Positions 1 to 13,200 of a DNA stretch of 64,000 nucleotides are shown here, piece after piece. The DNA comes from Catonia carolina (lineage: Eukaryota > Arthropoda > Insecta > Hemiptera > Achilidae), in contig JAQMRL010000002.1 of NCBI GenBank assembly GCA_035578175.1, forward strand, positions 132,992,171 to 133,056,170, given 5' to 3'. The notes under the pieces were generated by a model, which was given only the letters and a program-made list of their open reading frames with translations, made no database searches and was not told the origin of the DNA. How positions within the stretch are numbered: position 1 is the stretch's first letter; the number at the start of each line of letters is the position of its first letter. The position numbers and the translations under genes are program-made.

Positions 1-281
1 ACATATATAACCCTTTAAATGTTTTATAATAACCATACAAATACACATTCATGTCCTTCGCATAAACTATAAATAATATTTAAAAAATTACTAATACACT
101 GCATTAATTACACTGGTGTAAATGAGAAACAGTAACAAAATAATTTAGATGCTCTAATACACTATCTTTAGTATTTATATAATTTGCATAATTTGTATTT
201 ATATATTATTGATTTTTAAATTTTACAATTAATTTTGCTTTGTTTAAAATTAGATAGTTGCACACACAGTGTCTTGTATTA

Positions 282-959
282 TCAAAGGGAAAGCGAGTCT
301 ATCTTAAAAACTATCATACCAAAATCAACAATGTTTTTGTGAAAAATCTGATATTTTAAATTAAATTTTTTGTAGAGATAACATCAATATAAAGAACAAC
401 AAAATACGCAGGAAGAAAAAAGTTTAAAATCTTTATTACAATCCAATCATATTTTCCTGAAAATTTCAGTTACCTAAAACTTTCCATTTTTTACAAATCA
501 TAACTTTTGACCTACTCAATTGATTTCCAAGAACATTTTACAAACTATTCAAAAATTTTTTCATTAGGACCCCTTGTACAGAAAACGTACACCTGTGTTT
601 TGAACACTTCTAAAAATTATTTGATTTCATTGTTGAACAAATTGTTCCGATTGTTAAAGAAATGAATTTTCAAAACTGAGAATAAAGGGGTACTGTATCC
701 ATAAATGATACTTTAATACAAATTTTCAATCAATTTGATCTAAATTTCATGTAAATTGGCCAAAGTACGCCAAAATTTTATTTCTATGACTAACCGCGGT
801 TTTTTAACCTCCACCTTCATTTTCAGGGGATGATGATAAAATTTGAAATAATTTTTATTTATGATTTACAAAAAATAATAGTTGAATTTCAAGCATAAAC
901 ACTTTTTACTAATTAACAACACAATAAAATATTTTTGAAGGTAGACTCTCGCCCTTTAA
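282..959. mobile_element. TTAA-flanked MITE, copy 1 (piggyBac-like)
   Basis: One of four copies recognised by their ends, which read TTAA then roughly AGGGGAGTCTACCTT, inverted at the other end. Left end AAAGGGAAAGCGAGTCTATC (flank mutated to TCAA); right end GTAGACTCTCGCCC then TTAA. The interior shares clear blocks with 38563-39389, for example 'ataacttttgacctactca' near 500 and 'ctccaccttcattttag' near 810. No ORF. The piggyBac assignment rests only on the TTAA flank and is inferred. Confidence 0.6.
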
Positions 960-1089
960 CATTGCCAATTTGTAACAAATCACAAATTTTTCATATTGTG
1001 TTTCAAATAATGAGTATCATTAACACAATCAATGTAATTTAGTATTAATTTGTATTTATTAAAACAGTTAACAGAATATAAGGTGAAGT

Positions 1090-1095
1090 TTTATT
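1090..1095 (-). promoter_or_regulatory. Candidate TBC1D25 polyadenylation signal
   Basis: AATAAA on the minus strand, about 117 nt after the TBC1D25 stop codon. A second AATAAA lies about 35 nt further on (near 1055). The spacing is plausible for a short 3' UTR that ends before the TTAA element at 282-959. Confidence 0.35.
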
Positions 1096-1211
1096 TAAAT
1101 GAAAATGAGGACTTCAATAAGTGGAATTATATAAGTCGAAGAGAAGAAGAAAATGAAAGAACCACAGAATTTTGAAATGGCAGTTTGGTTGCTTTATAAA
1201 GAGAATAAGAT

Positions 1212-4200
1212 TTATATGATGAGGTGCGTTAAGTTAGCGTTGTGCTGTTTCATGTATTCAGCGTACATCATACGAGCCTGATTAAGTACTTTGGTTACGT
1301 TATGCTTCCTGACCATTTTATCGAAATGCATAGCCATCTCGTTGTAATCCATCCCTGAGTTCATGATCAAATCACGATGCTGTTGTAGAACTGTTATACA
1401 TAGGAACATCAAAAAAGGATTTCCACCACCGAACTCATCCGGTGGTGGTAGATTTGCTGTACCATTCGAAGAAATCATATTTGTACAATTGACACCGTTG
1501 GGACTGTCACAAACCAGCGGTGTGTTATTTGCAGTAGTTGATGCTGATAGCCCACCGCAAGTGCTAGGTGATGTTGTATCACTGCTACAGCTGGTGCTTA
1601 TTGCGTTTGTAATTATTTCGTCTAATTTAACCTTTCTCCTTTCTAGCAACGGCTGTGATGTTTTAGTAACATCACAACTGGATTCACTCACTACCCTATT
1701 TTTTTCTCCAGATATCGTCGTATCTACAATCATTTTTCGAAATGCCGGTGACGACTTGGTCACATGTAAAGGTGGTGCAGATTTAACAGAATTTTCTTCC
1801 GACTTAAAAACATCATTGTAAGGCGATGAGGAACACGATGACGATGAGTTATTTGCATCATATTCAAGATCAACTTGTTCGTCGGGTGTCGATCTCCTAG
1901 ACGAAGAATTTCTCAACGGATTTTCCCAGATGAAAACATCATCACCTCCTGCATTGTTTACCACACTTCCATTAGGCTGGAAAGAAGTAGGTAATTGTTT
2001 TTCATTGTTGGAAAATACTTGTCGATCTAAACTTTCCAATTCCAAGCGTAATTCATGCGTCATACTAGTTGTCACAGACGGATAAATTTCGGAAGATGAA
2101 TCATCATTCGGTGAACTTTCATCGCCGTTGTTAAAATTGTTGAAATCTTCATAATCATCATCGTCACCTAAACTTGACTGGTCTTCAATAAGTCGTTTAC
2201 CACTGGTTTTTCTTTCTCTCTCTGTAGAACTTAATCGTTTTCCTTCATATGAACACAAGTCATTGGTGGCTGTATCATCTTGTGAATTTTCCTCTTCAAT
2301 AAGATTGTTTTCGCTATTTTTCATCTTGTCACCACTTGCATCATCTGCACCACCTACATATTTTCTACCGATTCTCAGAGCATTATTTTTATCAAAACTT
2401 AAAAACTCATTTAGATTTTTAACAACTCTAGCTGAAGATTTTTCAGCTTCAGTCAATTCACTGTTAGCTGGTGTTCTGGTAGTCAACTGGCTTTCATCCA
2501 TGCTAGCGTACGGTCGAGTTTTACTTTGTCTAGCTAATCTAGCACAACCCCTATCTCTTGCCGCAAGACCACCATCTAGACTGAGTGACGCGGAAGAACG
2601 CTGCCTTATCAATGCACACACTTTTGTATACGGAGTTTCTCGTGGACGAGGGCTGATTGGTAAGGGACTTGCACAGAATTCCTTCTGGTACAGAGGTAAT
2701 TCTTTGTCAGGTGGAAAAGGTGTGACTGAACTCCACATCACTTCCAGCATTCGCAGGGCTTCATCAAAAGCAAACTCCCTTTTCATCTCTAACAAAAGCC
2801 AACGGTAGCAAAACAGTAAGTCATCTGCCTGGAATCAAAATAACAAAGAACTTCATAATCATGAAAAGTAAACAACAGATTTAATAAATAAATTGAACAG
2901 AATTACCTTTTAAGCTTCTGATAAGTCTGTATTACCTGGACTGAATAAAGTAACTGAGATAATGTACAGGTGCATCAAACGTAAAAATGTTGAAGTAATC
3001 ATAATACAAAACTGTCAAGATAGTTTCAACAGTAAACATTAAAAAACTAATCAAAGATGTGTTTTCAATCAAAGGTGTGACAGGCTTAAATGTTGCACTG
3101 GATGTAGCTCTCGTTGGTTGAGTTAGGCAGCTGGAGCGACAGGGCATCCAGCTGGATAGCTGCTTTTGAAAGAGGGGGGAAGAAACCTTCACTGCTGCCT
3201 CGGAGAAGAGCAGCCGCTGGTGAAATGCAGGGAGGGGAAGGGGTCAGTGTGGAGAACGAAAAGCGTTTCAATCTTTCTCCGTGTCGACCTTCTCACAGAG
3301 AAGATTGATACTGACTGACTCGACTAACCAAATCTGTTCGTATGCCTTAGCCCCTCGTAGTCGTACAAGCACTGCGAGAAGTTTCTGTCTGCACTATCTC
3401 ACGGCAGCAGAAGCAACCACCGCCCCAGCTCTAGCACTGTATAGCAGTCAAAACACTAACGACGGACCGGCATAGAAATAGTATGGTATCAAATTCCTAG
3501 TGAAAGTTTAGAATCCAGCAGAAAGGATTAAATTTGAAAAGTACAGTAGATTATTTAACAGAAATAAACTATACTTGTACCTTGTTATCATTTTTAAACT
3601 TTAAACGAAATCAAAAAGAAACATCCAGTCTATTGTATAAATATTTGAAAATTTCACTAACCCTTTCAGCTGCCTTGATCCTTAAGATCTGCTTACATTT
3701 GTTTCAGTGGATCCGTTATCATCAGAGTACACAAAATATAATTTGAAACTTTAAAACCTGTAGAAGACGCAGCATCGTCAGTCATCTATATAAAATATGT
3801 ATAGACTGAATATGTCTGTACGTATAAAAATATATCTGAACTCAAACTTTGACAAAGGAAAACACATTCCTAACAATAATTCTAGAAGCTTTATGATACT
3901 ACCTGATGAAGTGGTGCACATTGTGAAAGTGCTTGCAAAAAGTTAAAGAAAAAAGAAAAAAAGGCAAATTTTAAAAGTTGTTTTTTTTAACTGATTATAC
4001 CAATATGGATTCTGCTGCTATGAAGCTAACTAATTACTTAAATAACTACATTATAATTTATACAAATATATAATATAGACTAGCGGACCCAACAGACGTT
4101 GTCCTGTGGAAATGTAACTTTAAAATTTAAAGTTTCATTATAATTGATTTTAATTATTTAAAATTTGATTTATAAATGGTAAATATTATAGTTAAATCAA

Positions 4201-7200
4201 CTCACATCCAGTGAATTTATCTTATTAGATTCATAGGTTAAGTTCATTTTCAGTGCACGTGTATAAATCATTAAAATTGTTAAAAAATCATGTAAAATAC
4301 TAACATCAATACTGCACATTATGGCTAGCATAAAGAGTAATTTTAATGACACTATAAAAAGTTGTTTTATATAAAATAATATTATATTATATTATTCAGT
4401 ACTACTGCTGGGTCTGACTAATATGCTAGAAATTGTCTAAAAGTTTCGTAAAACACGATTGGAACGCAACCTAGCGGACACAATAGTGAACTTTAAGCTA
4501 ACCAAAACACGATCGGAGCGCCACCTACAGGATACAATATGAACTTTACGCTTACCTAAAATCAACTAAAATTTATAAAATAGTTAATTTAAAAAACTTA
4601 TTCTATCGGGTCGAATTGAGAATCTATAGCATTCTCGAATCAACCTAATTTCACAAAAAAAATTTCATAAGAAGCAGTCCAGGCGTTTAGAAGAAGTTCA
4701 ATGACTAACACACAGACAGAAGAAATATATACGAGGGCTATTCAGAAAGTAGGGAACGTTTCCATTTGACGCCGCTGGGTGCGCGGCAATCATGTATGTC
4801 TTGGTATGTGCATGTTCGGCTCTTCAGTCGGCGTCCAGCCGTTGCAACGGGAACGTCGCTGTGCTGCCTGTTTTCTCAATATTCCAATTTGAAATGTGCG
4901 CTGCAATTGAAAATCCCGCCAGTTGTGAAGTGCGGTCTGTCAGACGGTTTTTGTCGGCCAAAAACCTAAAACCGATAGAAATTCATCGGCAACTGTGCGA
5001 AGTATACGGTGACAACGTGATGAATGAAAGTTCAGTGCGAAAATGGTGTATTCAGTTTAAAAATGGCCGTACCAACGTCCATGATGAAGAGAAGAGTGGT
5101 CGCCCGAGCATTGTGACAGACGATTTGGTCGCCAAAGTCGATGAAAAAATTCGTGAAAACCGACGATTCACGATAACGGAGCTTTCACTTTCCTTCCCAC
5201 AAATTTCACGCACTTTGTAGTTTGAAATTGTCACTAAAAAGCTAGGCTACCACAAATTTTGTGCAAGATGGGTGCCAAAAATGCTTACTGACAACCATAA
5301 GCGTCAGCGAATGGGGGCAGCCTTAACATTTCTCGAGGCCTACCACACGGATGGTGATGCATTGCTGGATCGCATCATAACGGGTGACGAGACTTGGGTT
5401 AAACATGTCAATTCCGAGACAAAATTGCAGTTCATGGAGTGGGAGCACACACATTCTCCTAAAAAACCAAGAAAATGTCTGCAAACCTTATCAGCAAGGA
5501 AGATTATGGCTACTGTGTTTTGGGACAGGCAAGGTGTGCTGCTCATTGACTTTCTCGAGCGTGGTGCAACAATAAACTCTGATCGGTACTGCCAAACATT
5601 GCGCAACCTTAGGAGAGCAGTTCAAAACAAGCGCCGAGGAAAGTTGTCGTCAAAAATTTTGTTTCTTCATGACAATGCCCGACCTCACACGGCAAACCGC
5701 ACAAAAGAACTCCTTGATTCATTCAAATGGGAGGTTTTCCCTCATCCACCCTATAGTCCTAATCTTGCACCGAGTGATTTTCACTTGTTTCCAAGAATGA
5801 AGAACTGGCTAGCAACACAGCGCTTCGACGATGACGAGGAACTCCGGGCGCGCATCACTGAGTGGCTGCGGTCGCAGGCGGCGGATTTCTATGACGAAGG
5901 AATTTTGAAGCTTGTCCATCGCTATGACAAGTGCCTCAATTTGCTTGGTGACTATGTAGCAAAGTAGTATTTTAGTCACTCTTTCAGATGTATATAATAA
6001 AAAACTTTTCTTTTACATAGTTTTTGTTTATTTACAAAACGTTCCCTACTTTCTGAATAGCCCTCGTATAAAAGATATTTTATTTAAATTTTATTAAGAT
6101 GACTGAAGATGGTGCGTCTTCTGTAGGTTTCAAAGTTTCAAATGATATATTGTGTACACTGATTATAATGGATTCACTGAAATACATGTTAAGCAGATAA
6201 AGATCAAGGCAGCTGATTTTTGATTTCAAGCTGCATCAAAAATAAGGGTTTATTTTTTAATGAAATATCCAGTATTCCATTAAAAACAAACAAACTGGTT
6301 GGCAACTACATTAGTATTTTTGAAAGTAAATCCTCAATTAGGACCAAGGTATACATTTAAATCGTATAAACTCATTTGCTTCCTTAGACACAATATTTAT
6401 CTCAATATTTTGTTTCTAGACTGAAACTAGAGAAGAGACAAAAGAACTGTCACTGTGAACGAGTCACGGTTACTTATAATTCACGGTGACAACAGTCATT
6501 CAGATAGGCGAGTAACCATTCCCCTGTCACTGTTACAAAGATCGCTTACTCTTCTGTTACTGGAAGACAGGACGACATAGTGAATGTTCACCGTACTTCT
6601 ACAGATATAGTACAGACCTCTCATTCCCCAGTCACTGTTACAAAGATCGCTTACTCATTTTCTGTTCACTGTTTAAAGCAGGACGACACTGACCGTACTT
6701 CAACAGATAGAAGAGTAACAGACCTCTCATTCCCCCAATCACTTTTACAAAAATCAGTTACTTACTCCTTCACTGTTACTTTTAAGACAGAACAAATGCT
6801 TTACCTCAGAAACTAGTGAAAAAATTCACTCACTCATTCACTGTTCACAGTTAATAGACAAAACGACAAAATATGCTTACTCTTCTTTAAGGCCCCTATA
6901 ATAGCTACGTAAGACATGTTATGCTGGTCTGTTCACTGGGCTTAGTGCTCTCCTTTGATAACCGGCACGTCCCTTCTTTTTTACTTCAATTTTTATGCAC
7001 TCTTCTCTCTCTCGCTCTTTCTCTCTCCCTCTCTCAGTCTCTTCCCCTTGTTATGTTTTTCATCTACTAGACTAAACAAAACGAGGGTACTTCCTTTACA
7101 TTTCTGATCGCGGTAACATAATTACATTACAGTGTTATTTTTATTGCACGCCGCATTCTACCTAGCTATTTTATTTATATTGTGCGTTGTTAATTTTTTC

Positions 7201-10200
7201 AGTTGTAAATTGTTTCTTGTATTTTATCTTTTTTATACAAAATGTTCTTTTTATTACTAATTTAGGATACCTTGTGTTAATCAGTTTTAGGCTAAATTTT
7301 TATTTTAGTTATATATGTAACCCATTTTTTTAATTTATCAAAATTTCAGTTATCATGAAAAAACAACTGAAAAGATTATTATTATTTCATGATAGCAACT
7401 GAAAAATATACTAAGTATATACACAGTTATTACTAAATCACTAGTAACTATTAAAAGTAACGGTGAACGCAAAATTACTGTCACTGTGATCACGGTGACT
7501 GGTTGAAACAGTGAACGGTCTTCACTAATTGAAACTAAAACTAGTTACAAAAAACAACAAAACTAATACTATAAAACTACAAATACAGTGAGAATTTTGC
7601 TCTATTTGGGATAAAGACAGTGCATGTACAGTACTTCAGATAGAACATTCATTGATTTGAATAAGGTTTATATAAAGTTAATAGGTTGTTTTTTTTATTT
7701 ATTTACAAAAAAAAATTTATATTTACCTTTTATTGCTTCTTATACTTTGATTTTTACAAGTACTTTTGCGTGCGCACCGGTTTTTCAGGTAACAACATAT
7801 AGCTTCTAGAAACTCTTTATTGAAGCCTTTATAGAAACCAGAAGAAATGTTCATAAAGATCGCATCTTCCATTCGCAAATGTTGCCCAGCCCGTTGGTGT
7901 AGCGCAATGGCTTCTACGCCGGGGTCCCGGGTTCAATTCCCTGTCAGGTCTGGCATTTTTCATCACTCATTTTCGAATATCATCCTTTTCACTGTCTGCA
8001 TCAGCATAAATTGCAAAACAGTTAGACGTAAAACCAAAAAAATTCTCAAATGTTTAAATCTAACTTTATGAAGGTGTGAGTTTGATTCAAACCTTTGACA
8101 AAAAAGATGCAATCTTCATAAACAGTTTCTAGAAGCTATCTGTTATTACCTCAAGAAGCGGTGCGCACTGCAAAAGAACTTGTAAAAAACGAAGTATAAG
8201 AAGCAGTAAACAGTAAATAAATATAAATAGTTTTTTTATATACATAGAAAAAAATTACATTAATATGTAGTCTGCTGCTATGATGTTAACTAGTAACTTA
8301 AATAATTATAAAGTAAATGAGATATTTATTATCATGAATTATAGTACTGAAAGTACTATTTGCTTACCTGATGCAATTTCAGGTAATTGTAAAAGCTTGG
8401 GTCATAATATAGAAGACCATCAGCTAGATGCTGGAACCGTTTGGTCATTGTTATACCATCAAGCAGAAAGTTGGGTGCAAGGCGTTGCATGAGGCCACAG
8501 AAGCATATATACGCATGCGCCTCATCATTCATAGTAACTAATAATGGTGATGCTAAATCACTCATACCTTGGCAATAACTCACCGTTGGGTGATTTAAAG
8601 CATACCTGAAAAATAAATAAAAATATTTGTGATTTAACAACCACAGAAAACTTTATTTTTAAGAATGTATTCAAATATTCCAGATAAATTAGTATCCTAA
8701 ATTAAATTTTAGTAACACATTCATGTATGATAATTGAAGTACTAATTGACTAAGAAAACAAAAAAGTGGAAGAAAGTAATGAGCCAAAAGAATTAAACAA
8801 ACTTTTGGTATAAGCAATGCATGACAAACAATACACTTTCAAAGAAAGACATATTTTGAAATCTCCTAATCTGACAATGTCTTTGCGTAGTTAATTAGTC
8901 ACATTGTGACTACAGTTATAATCAATCTCGCATAACTCCTTATTTTCTTCACTAGAAACTTCATTTTTTTAGAAATTTTCCAAAGTTCCATAATCAGCTA
9001 CTATGAAAATACTTTCATTGGTTAATCAAAACAAAATAATATAAATAAATAATTTTAATAGTACAAAAGCGCCAAAGTGCAGAAACAAAAGGTAACAGTA
9101 TATCTAAGACTTGATTTCATCAGCATTTATGATTTAAAACGAAAAATGTTTTATATTGAAGTAGTTTATAAGTATATTAATCAAAGAGTATGGTAAGTGA
9201 GGGCTGTAAATTAATATTAAGAAATTCGATATGAGGGTAAATCAATATAAATGGGATATATATTTTTTTAATGTATCCATTGAAAAATATAATTTACTTT
9301 TCTACATAGTTTCCTGCTTTAGAACACATTTTTTTCAAGGACATTTTTCCCAGGGAGAGGAAAGGGTTTTTATCCCTGCATCGTAGAATGAAACTGGTTG
9401 CGTCACGAGCCAATTGCACACAAATTCCTCCTTGCCCTTGTCATCTTCAAATCATTGGCCTCCTAGTGTTTCTTAAAGCAGCCCAAACAAATGAAAATCG
9501 CAGAGCGCTAGGTCCAGGCTGTATGGAGAATGATCAAGTTGAGTCCAGTGCATTTCTTCCAGTTTTGACACGGTTAGAGCGTCTCAACTTCTGATCTGCG
9601 ATTTTTAGACATAACTTCAGCAATTTTTAGACACACTCACCTCTCGATCATCTTCAAGAATGTCTCAAACCGCGCACGCACGTTTTCATCCACAATGCTT
9701 GGTCTGAGGATGGCAATAGTGTTCCCGATTTTCTACTCATTCTTGTCCATCCTTGAACTCTTTACGCCACACATACACACGAGTCCTTGACAATAATTGT
9801 TCCCTGAACTGGGCAGCATTTACCAACACTGCCAGTGTGCCATCGATTGAACAAAAGCTACAAAAACATAGTATGGTATATGATGCCTAAAAGCGTCATT
9901 CAATCCTGGAAAAGAACTCAATCTAACACCTATGGGCGTTACCCAGCCACAACGTGTTAATTGACAAAATTTTTGAAAGACAACTAATCTGGTACGGTCA
10001 TCTGCATAGAATAAAGGATGATGAACAACACAGAAAGGAGTGCCTTAAGGATGGATTATGCTATGAGAGCTATGGAGTGGAAGGGTTTAAGGCAGTGATT
10101 GTCAGACTTTGAAGACCCGTGCTCCCTTGATCTACAAATCATTTCTGGTGGTGCCTTTATTATGAACCAACCATTCTACAGTATAAATTGTAATCATATT

Positions 10201-13200
10201 ACAACAACCACAGTACAGTACAAATTGTACATTTTCATCACGTTTGTTAAGCAGGTGATCCATTCCCAGAGAAGTACATAAGAAGGTAAAACGTTTAAAA
10301 GGAAACAATTAAGTATGCTGAGGCACGGCACTTGTGGCAAGTTTTGGCACAGACTTGAGAACCACCTTTGGTCTAAGGGATGACAAGATGTGTTCAATAG
10401 AAATTAATGGCATTCTTGGTAGCAGTAAACAGCCTAGTACTGTTTATCAGGCTCTATAACAATAATAACAATACTAATATTAAAGATTGAGCAAAAAATA
10501 AAATAATTACGTAGTCAATATGTTGAAGAGAGCTGCGATATTTTTATTGTCATCACTGCCACCGTAAAATACATGATGTCTATCTGTTCGTAACACGTCC
10601 TTTTTGACCATACCAGTAACGTAGGCCAAATCTCCAACCATCTGTACAGAAATAAATGTATCATGAATAAATAATACTAAAATATTTCACAACTGTAATT
10701 TTTTATACTCCAAAAAGGAGAAAAGAGAGGAAGTGAAGAAGAATGATGATCTAAAATTACTTTATACTATGCCAAGGAACCTTAGAATTCCTCATCCTGT
10801 AAATGCCTACAACCCAAAAAACAGCATAAAAACTGAAAGAAATTTTATTTTATAGTAATAAACAACCAGCTTGGAGGAATGTAAATCAAATTATGTAATT
10901 TTTTTCTTCTTCTTCAATGTCTTCATGCTCTGTGTTTTACAACATCAAAGTATTCAGCCAAGTACCAGACTCTACTGTCCTAAGCCATTCTTTTCACCTC
11001 CTGCAGTTCATTAATTCTTCCTATTTATTTCTATTGGGTAATATTCACACTTAAATTTGAGCCTTCTGATATTTTCTTCTTCATCAAGTCTTGTGGTCGA
11101 AATTCTCTTTGGCAACCTTCCATCATCCATTCAACTGATGTGGTCATATCAACTTTAATATATTGTAACCTAGTTCATGATTAGTCTAAAATGGTTAATT
11201 TATAGATTCTGAAGTCAAGAGATAGCCTTTTGCATATGGATGGGCTGTGAGGAAGGGAAGTGAAAATTTGACAGTGCTGCCAACCTCAACAGTGCATTAC
11301 TACTCGTACTAACTCGTACTCGTGTGTACTACTCGTACATTTCACTACCATGCAGTTTCTACATATATTTTGTAAGCTGTGATTTATTCCGAGAAAATGT
11401 TTCCATCATAAACCTTATAAGAAATAATGTGACCTGTAAAATTGCCTATAGCTTAATTACATGACTAGAAATGTTTGATTTACTGTAATTACCAGCTACC
11501 TTATGCCACTGGAACAAAATATTCAACGAATGAATCGCATTCTTTATTATCGCTGTAACCAGTGTCTTCACTACCAGTCTCACTAGTGTCTACCTAATAG
11601 TTTTCATTTTTTAACAGTTGTCAACAAAACTGCTGAAGAATAGCTTCTTCACGTCTTTAATTTCCTTCTTTATTTTTCGAATTGTGGAAAGAGAAACATC
11701 ACAGTAGTTAGCCACTCGCTCATGGTTTTTTTCAAGAGGCAGGGAAAGGCATTTTTGTTTAGCTTCAACTTCACAGCATTTTATTACACTGCATATTAGA
11801 TTTCATTCAGCACTGTGAATATTCTGCCCGTTTTCGAGAAACTAACATTTCTGTTTACGGTAACAAACAGTTATATTTGTACAGTTAACCTACAAAAGGT
11901 TCCATGATATACTGTATATACTCTGGGTATAGTATAAGTTGTTGTGTTTGTTGTACCGACATTAAAGCAGTCGCGCATGCCCATTGATGCTTTCCCCCTT
12001 TACCCCTCCTTACAAACAAGGGAAACCTCGTGACTCAAGTAACTATAGTAGATTGTTTATTTTTGTACGCATTACTTCATGCTAAGAAAAAGTTTATTGC
12101 ACGAGGTGGAGTGTGTGAAAAATGATAGTGAATTGTGACGAATGAGATATTTTGAATAAGACTTCTAAGAAATAAAAAATAGTAGAAATGATTGTTGTTA
12201 TTTTGATTCCTTCTACAGGGTTTGAGAATAATGGAGTTTTTATTAGAATAACTTGTCATTGTTCAAAGAGTCTAGATTAACTGATGAGATCGCAGGTACA
12301 AAGGAGTGAGTGCCTTTGTAGTTATCAGTCATTGGCTGAATCATTGAATGAAAAGGTGTTATCTGCCATTCGAAATGTGTCGTTATGGGACTGGTTCTGA
12401 ACTACGTTTATAGGGATTGTTCGTGCGTGTGTAGCAAGGGTTTGTGGACAGGTAATCATTTTGGTTCTTAAGAACAGTAATCTATTGTTAGTCAAGATGG
12501 TTCAAGCTTAAATTTTGTAATTGATTTAATTTATGTCCTATTTATTTAATCTATGTAATTGTAATTGTTAGAAGACTATGCTTAATCATTCGTTGTAATT
12601 AATAATTTTGAAAAATAAATAATTGCCAACCTCTGTGGTGCTCTTAAGAAAAATGAATAAATGTACCTGATCATTTTTATACATTTCCTTCCACGAGTCT
12701 CTTAATTTTCTATATTCAGCTGCTTTCCTTTTCATGTAATCCATCCTTTCTTTGCCAGACATCCCCTCTGGATAAACATTCAATAGATGTTTCCATACCA
12801 CCTTCCTACATTACAAAAACCAAACCAATTAAAAAAAAATGGTACAGTAAACAATACAACTCTTTTTCTTTTTTTTTCCTAATTTGTGTACGTTGCAATC
12901 TGTTCAATTTAGAACAATAAGCAACCCCATGACCCAATGAGATGAGGATGATGTGTATGACGTGTAAATGAGGTGTAGTCTTGTACAGACCCAGGCCGAC
13001 CATTCCTGAGAGAGTATGGTTAATTGAACCCCAGCCATCAAAGTACACCGGTAACCACTGTCTAGTATTCAAATCCGTATAAAACTCTTTTAACAATATT
13101 AATGTTTTGACTGACCTACAAGTTGTATCCACTACAAAATGAGCAGAATTAATCTAAACAAAACACTTCATAAAAAGTGCTTAAAATGGCCACAATTAAT

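Noticed and set aside
1363..2808. Plus-strand ORFs opposite the last TBC1D25 exon
   Set aside because: Antisense shadows of a well-supported coding exon, with no domain of their own.
2932..3475. Short ORFs in the GC-rich island
   Set aside because: No recognisable domains, no convincing splice sites and overlaps in several frames.
7886..7960. Possible tRNA gene
   Set aside because: Anticodon arm is missing between the A and B boxes and the tail is shared with other SINE copies.
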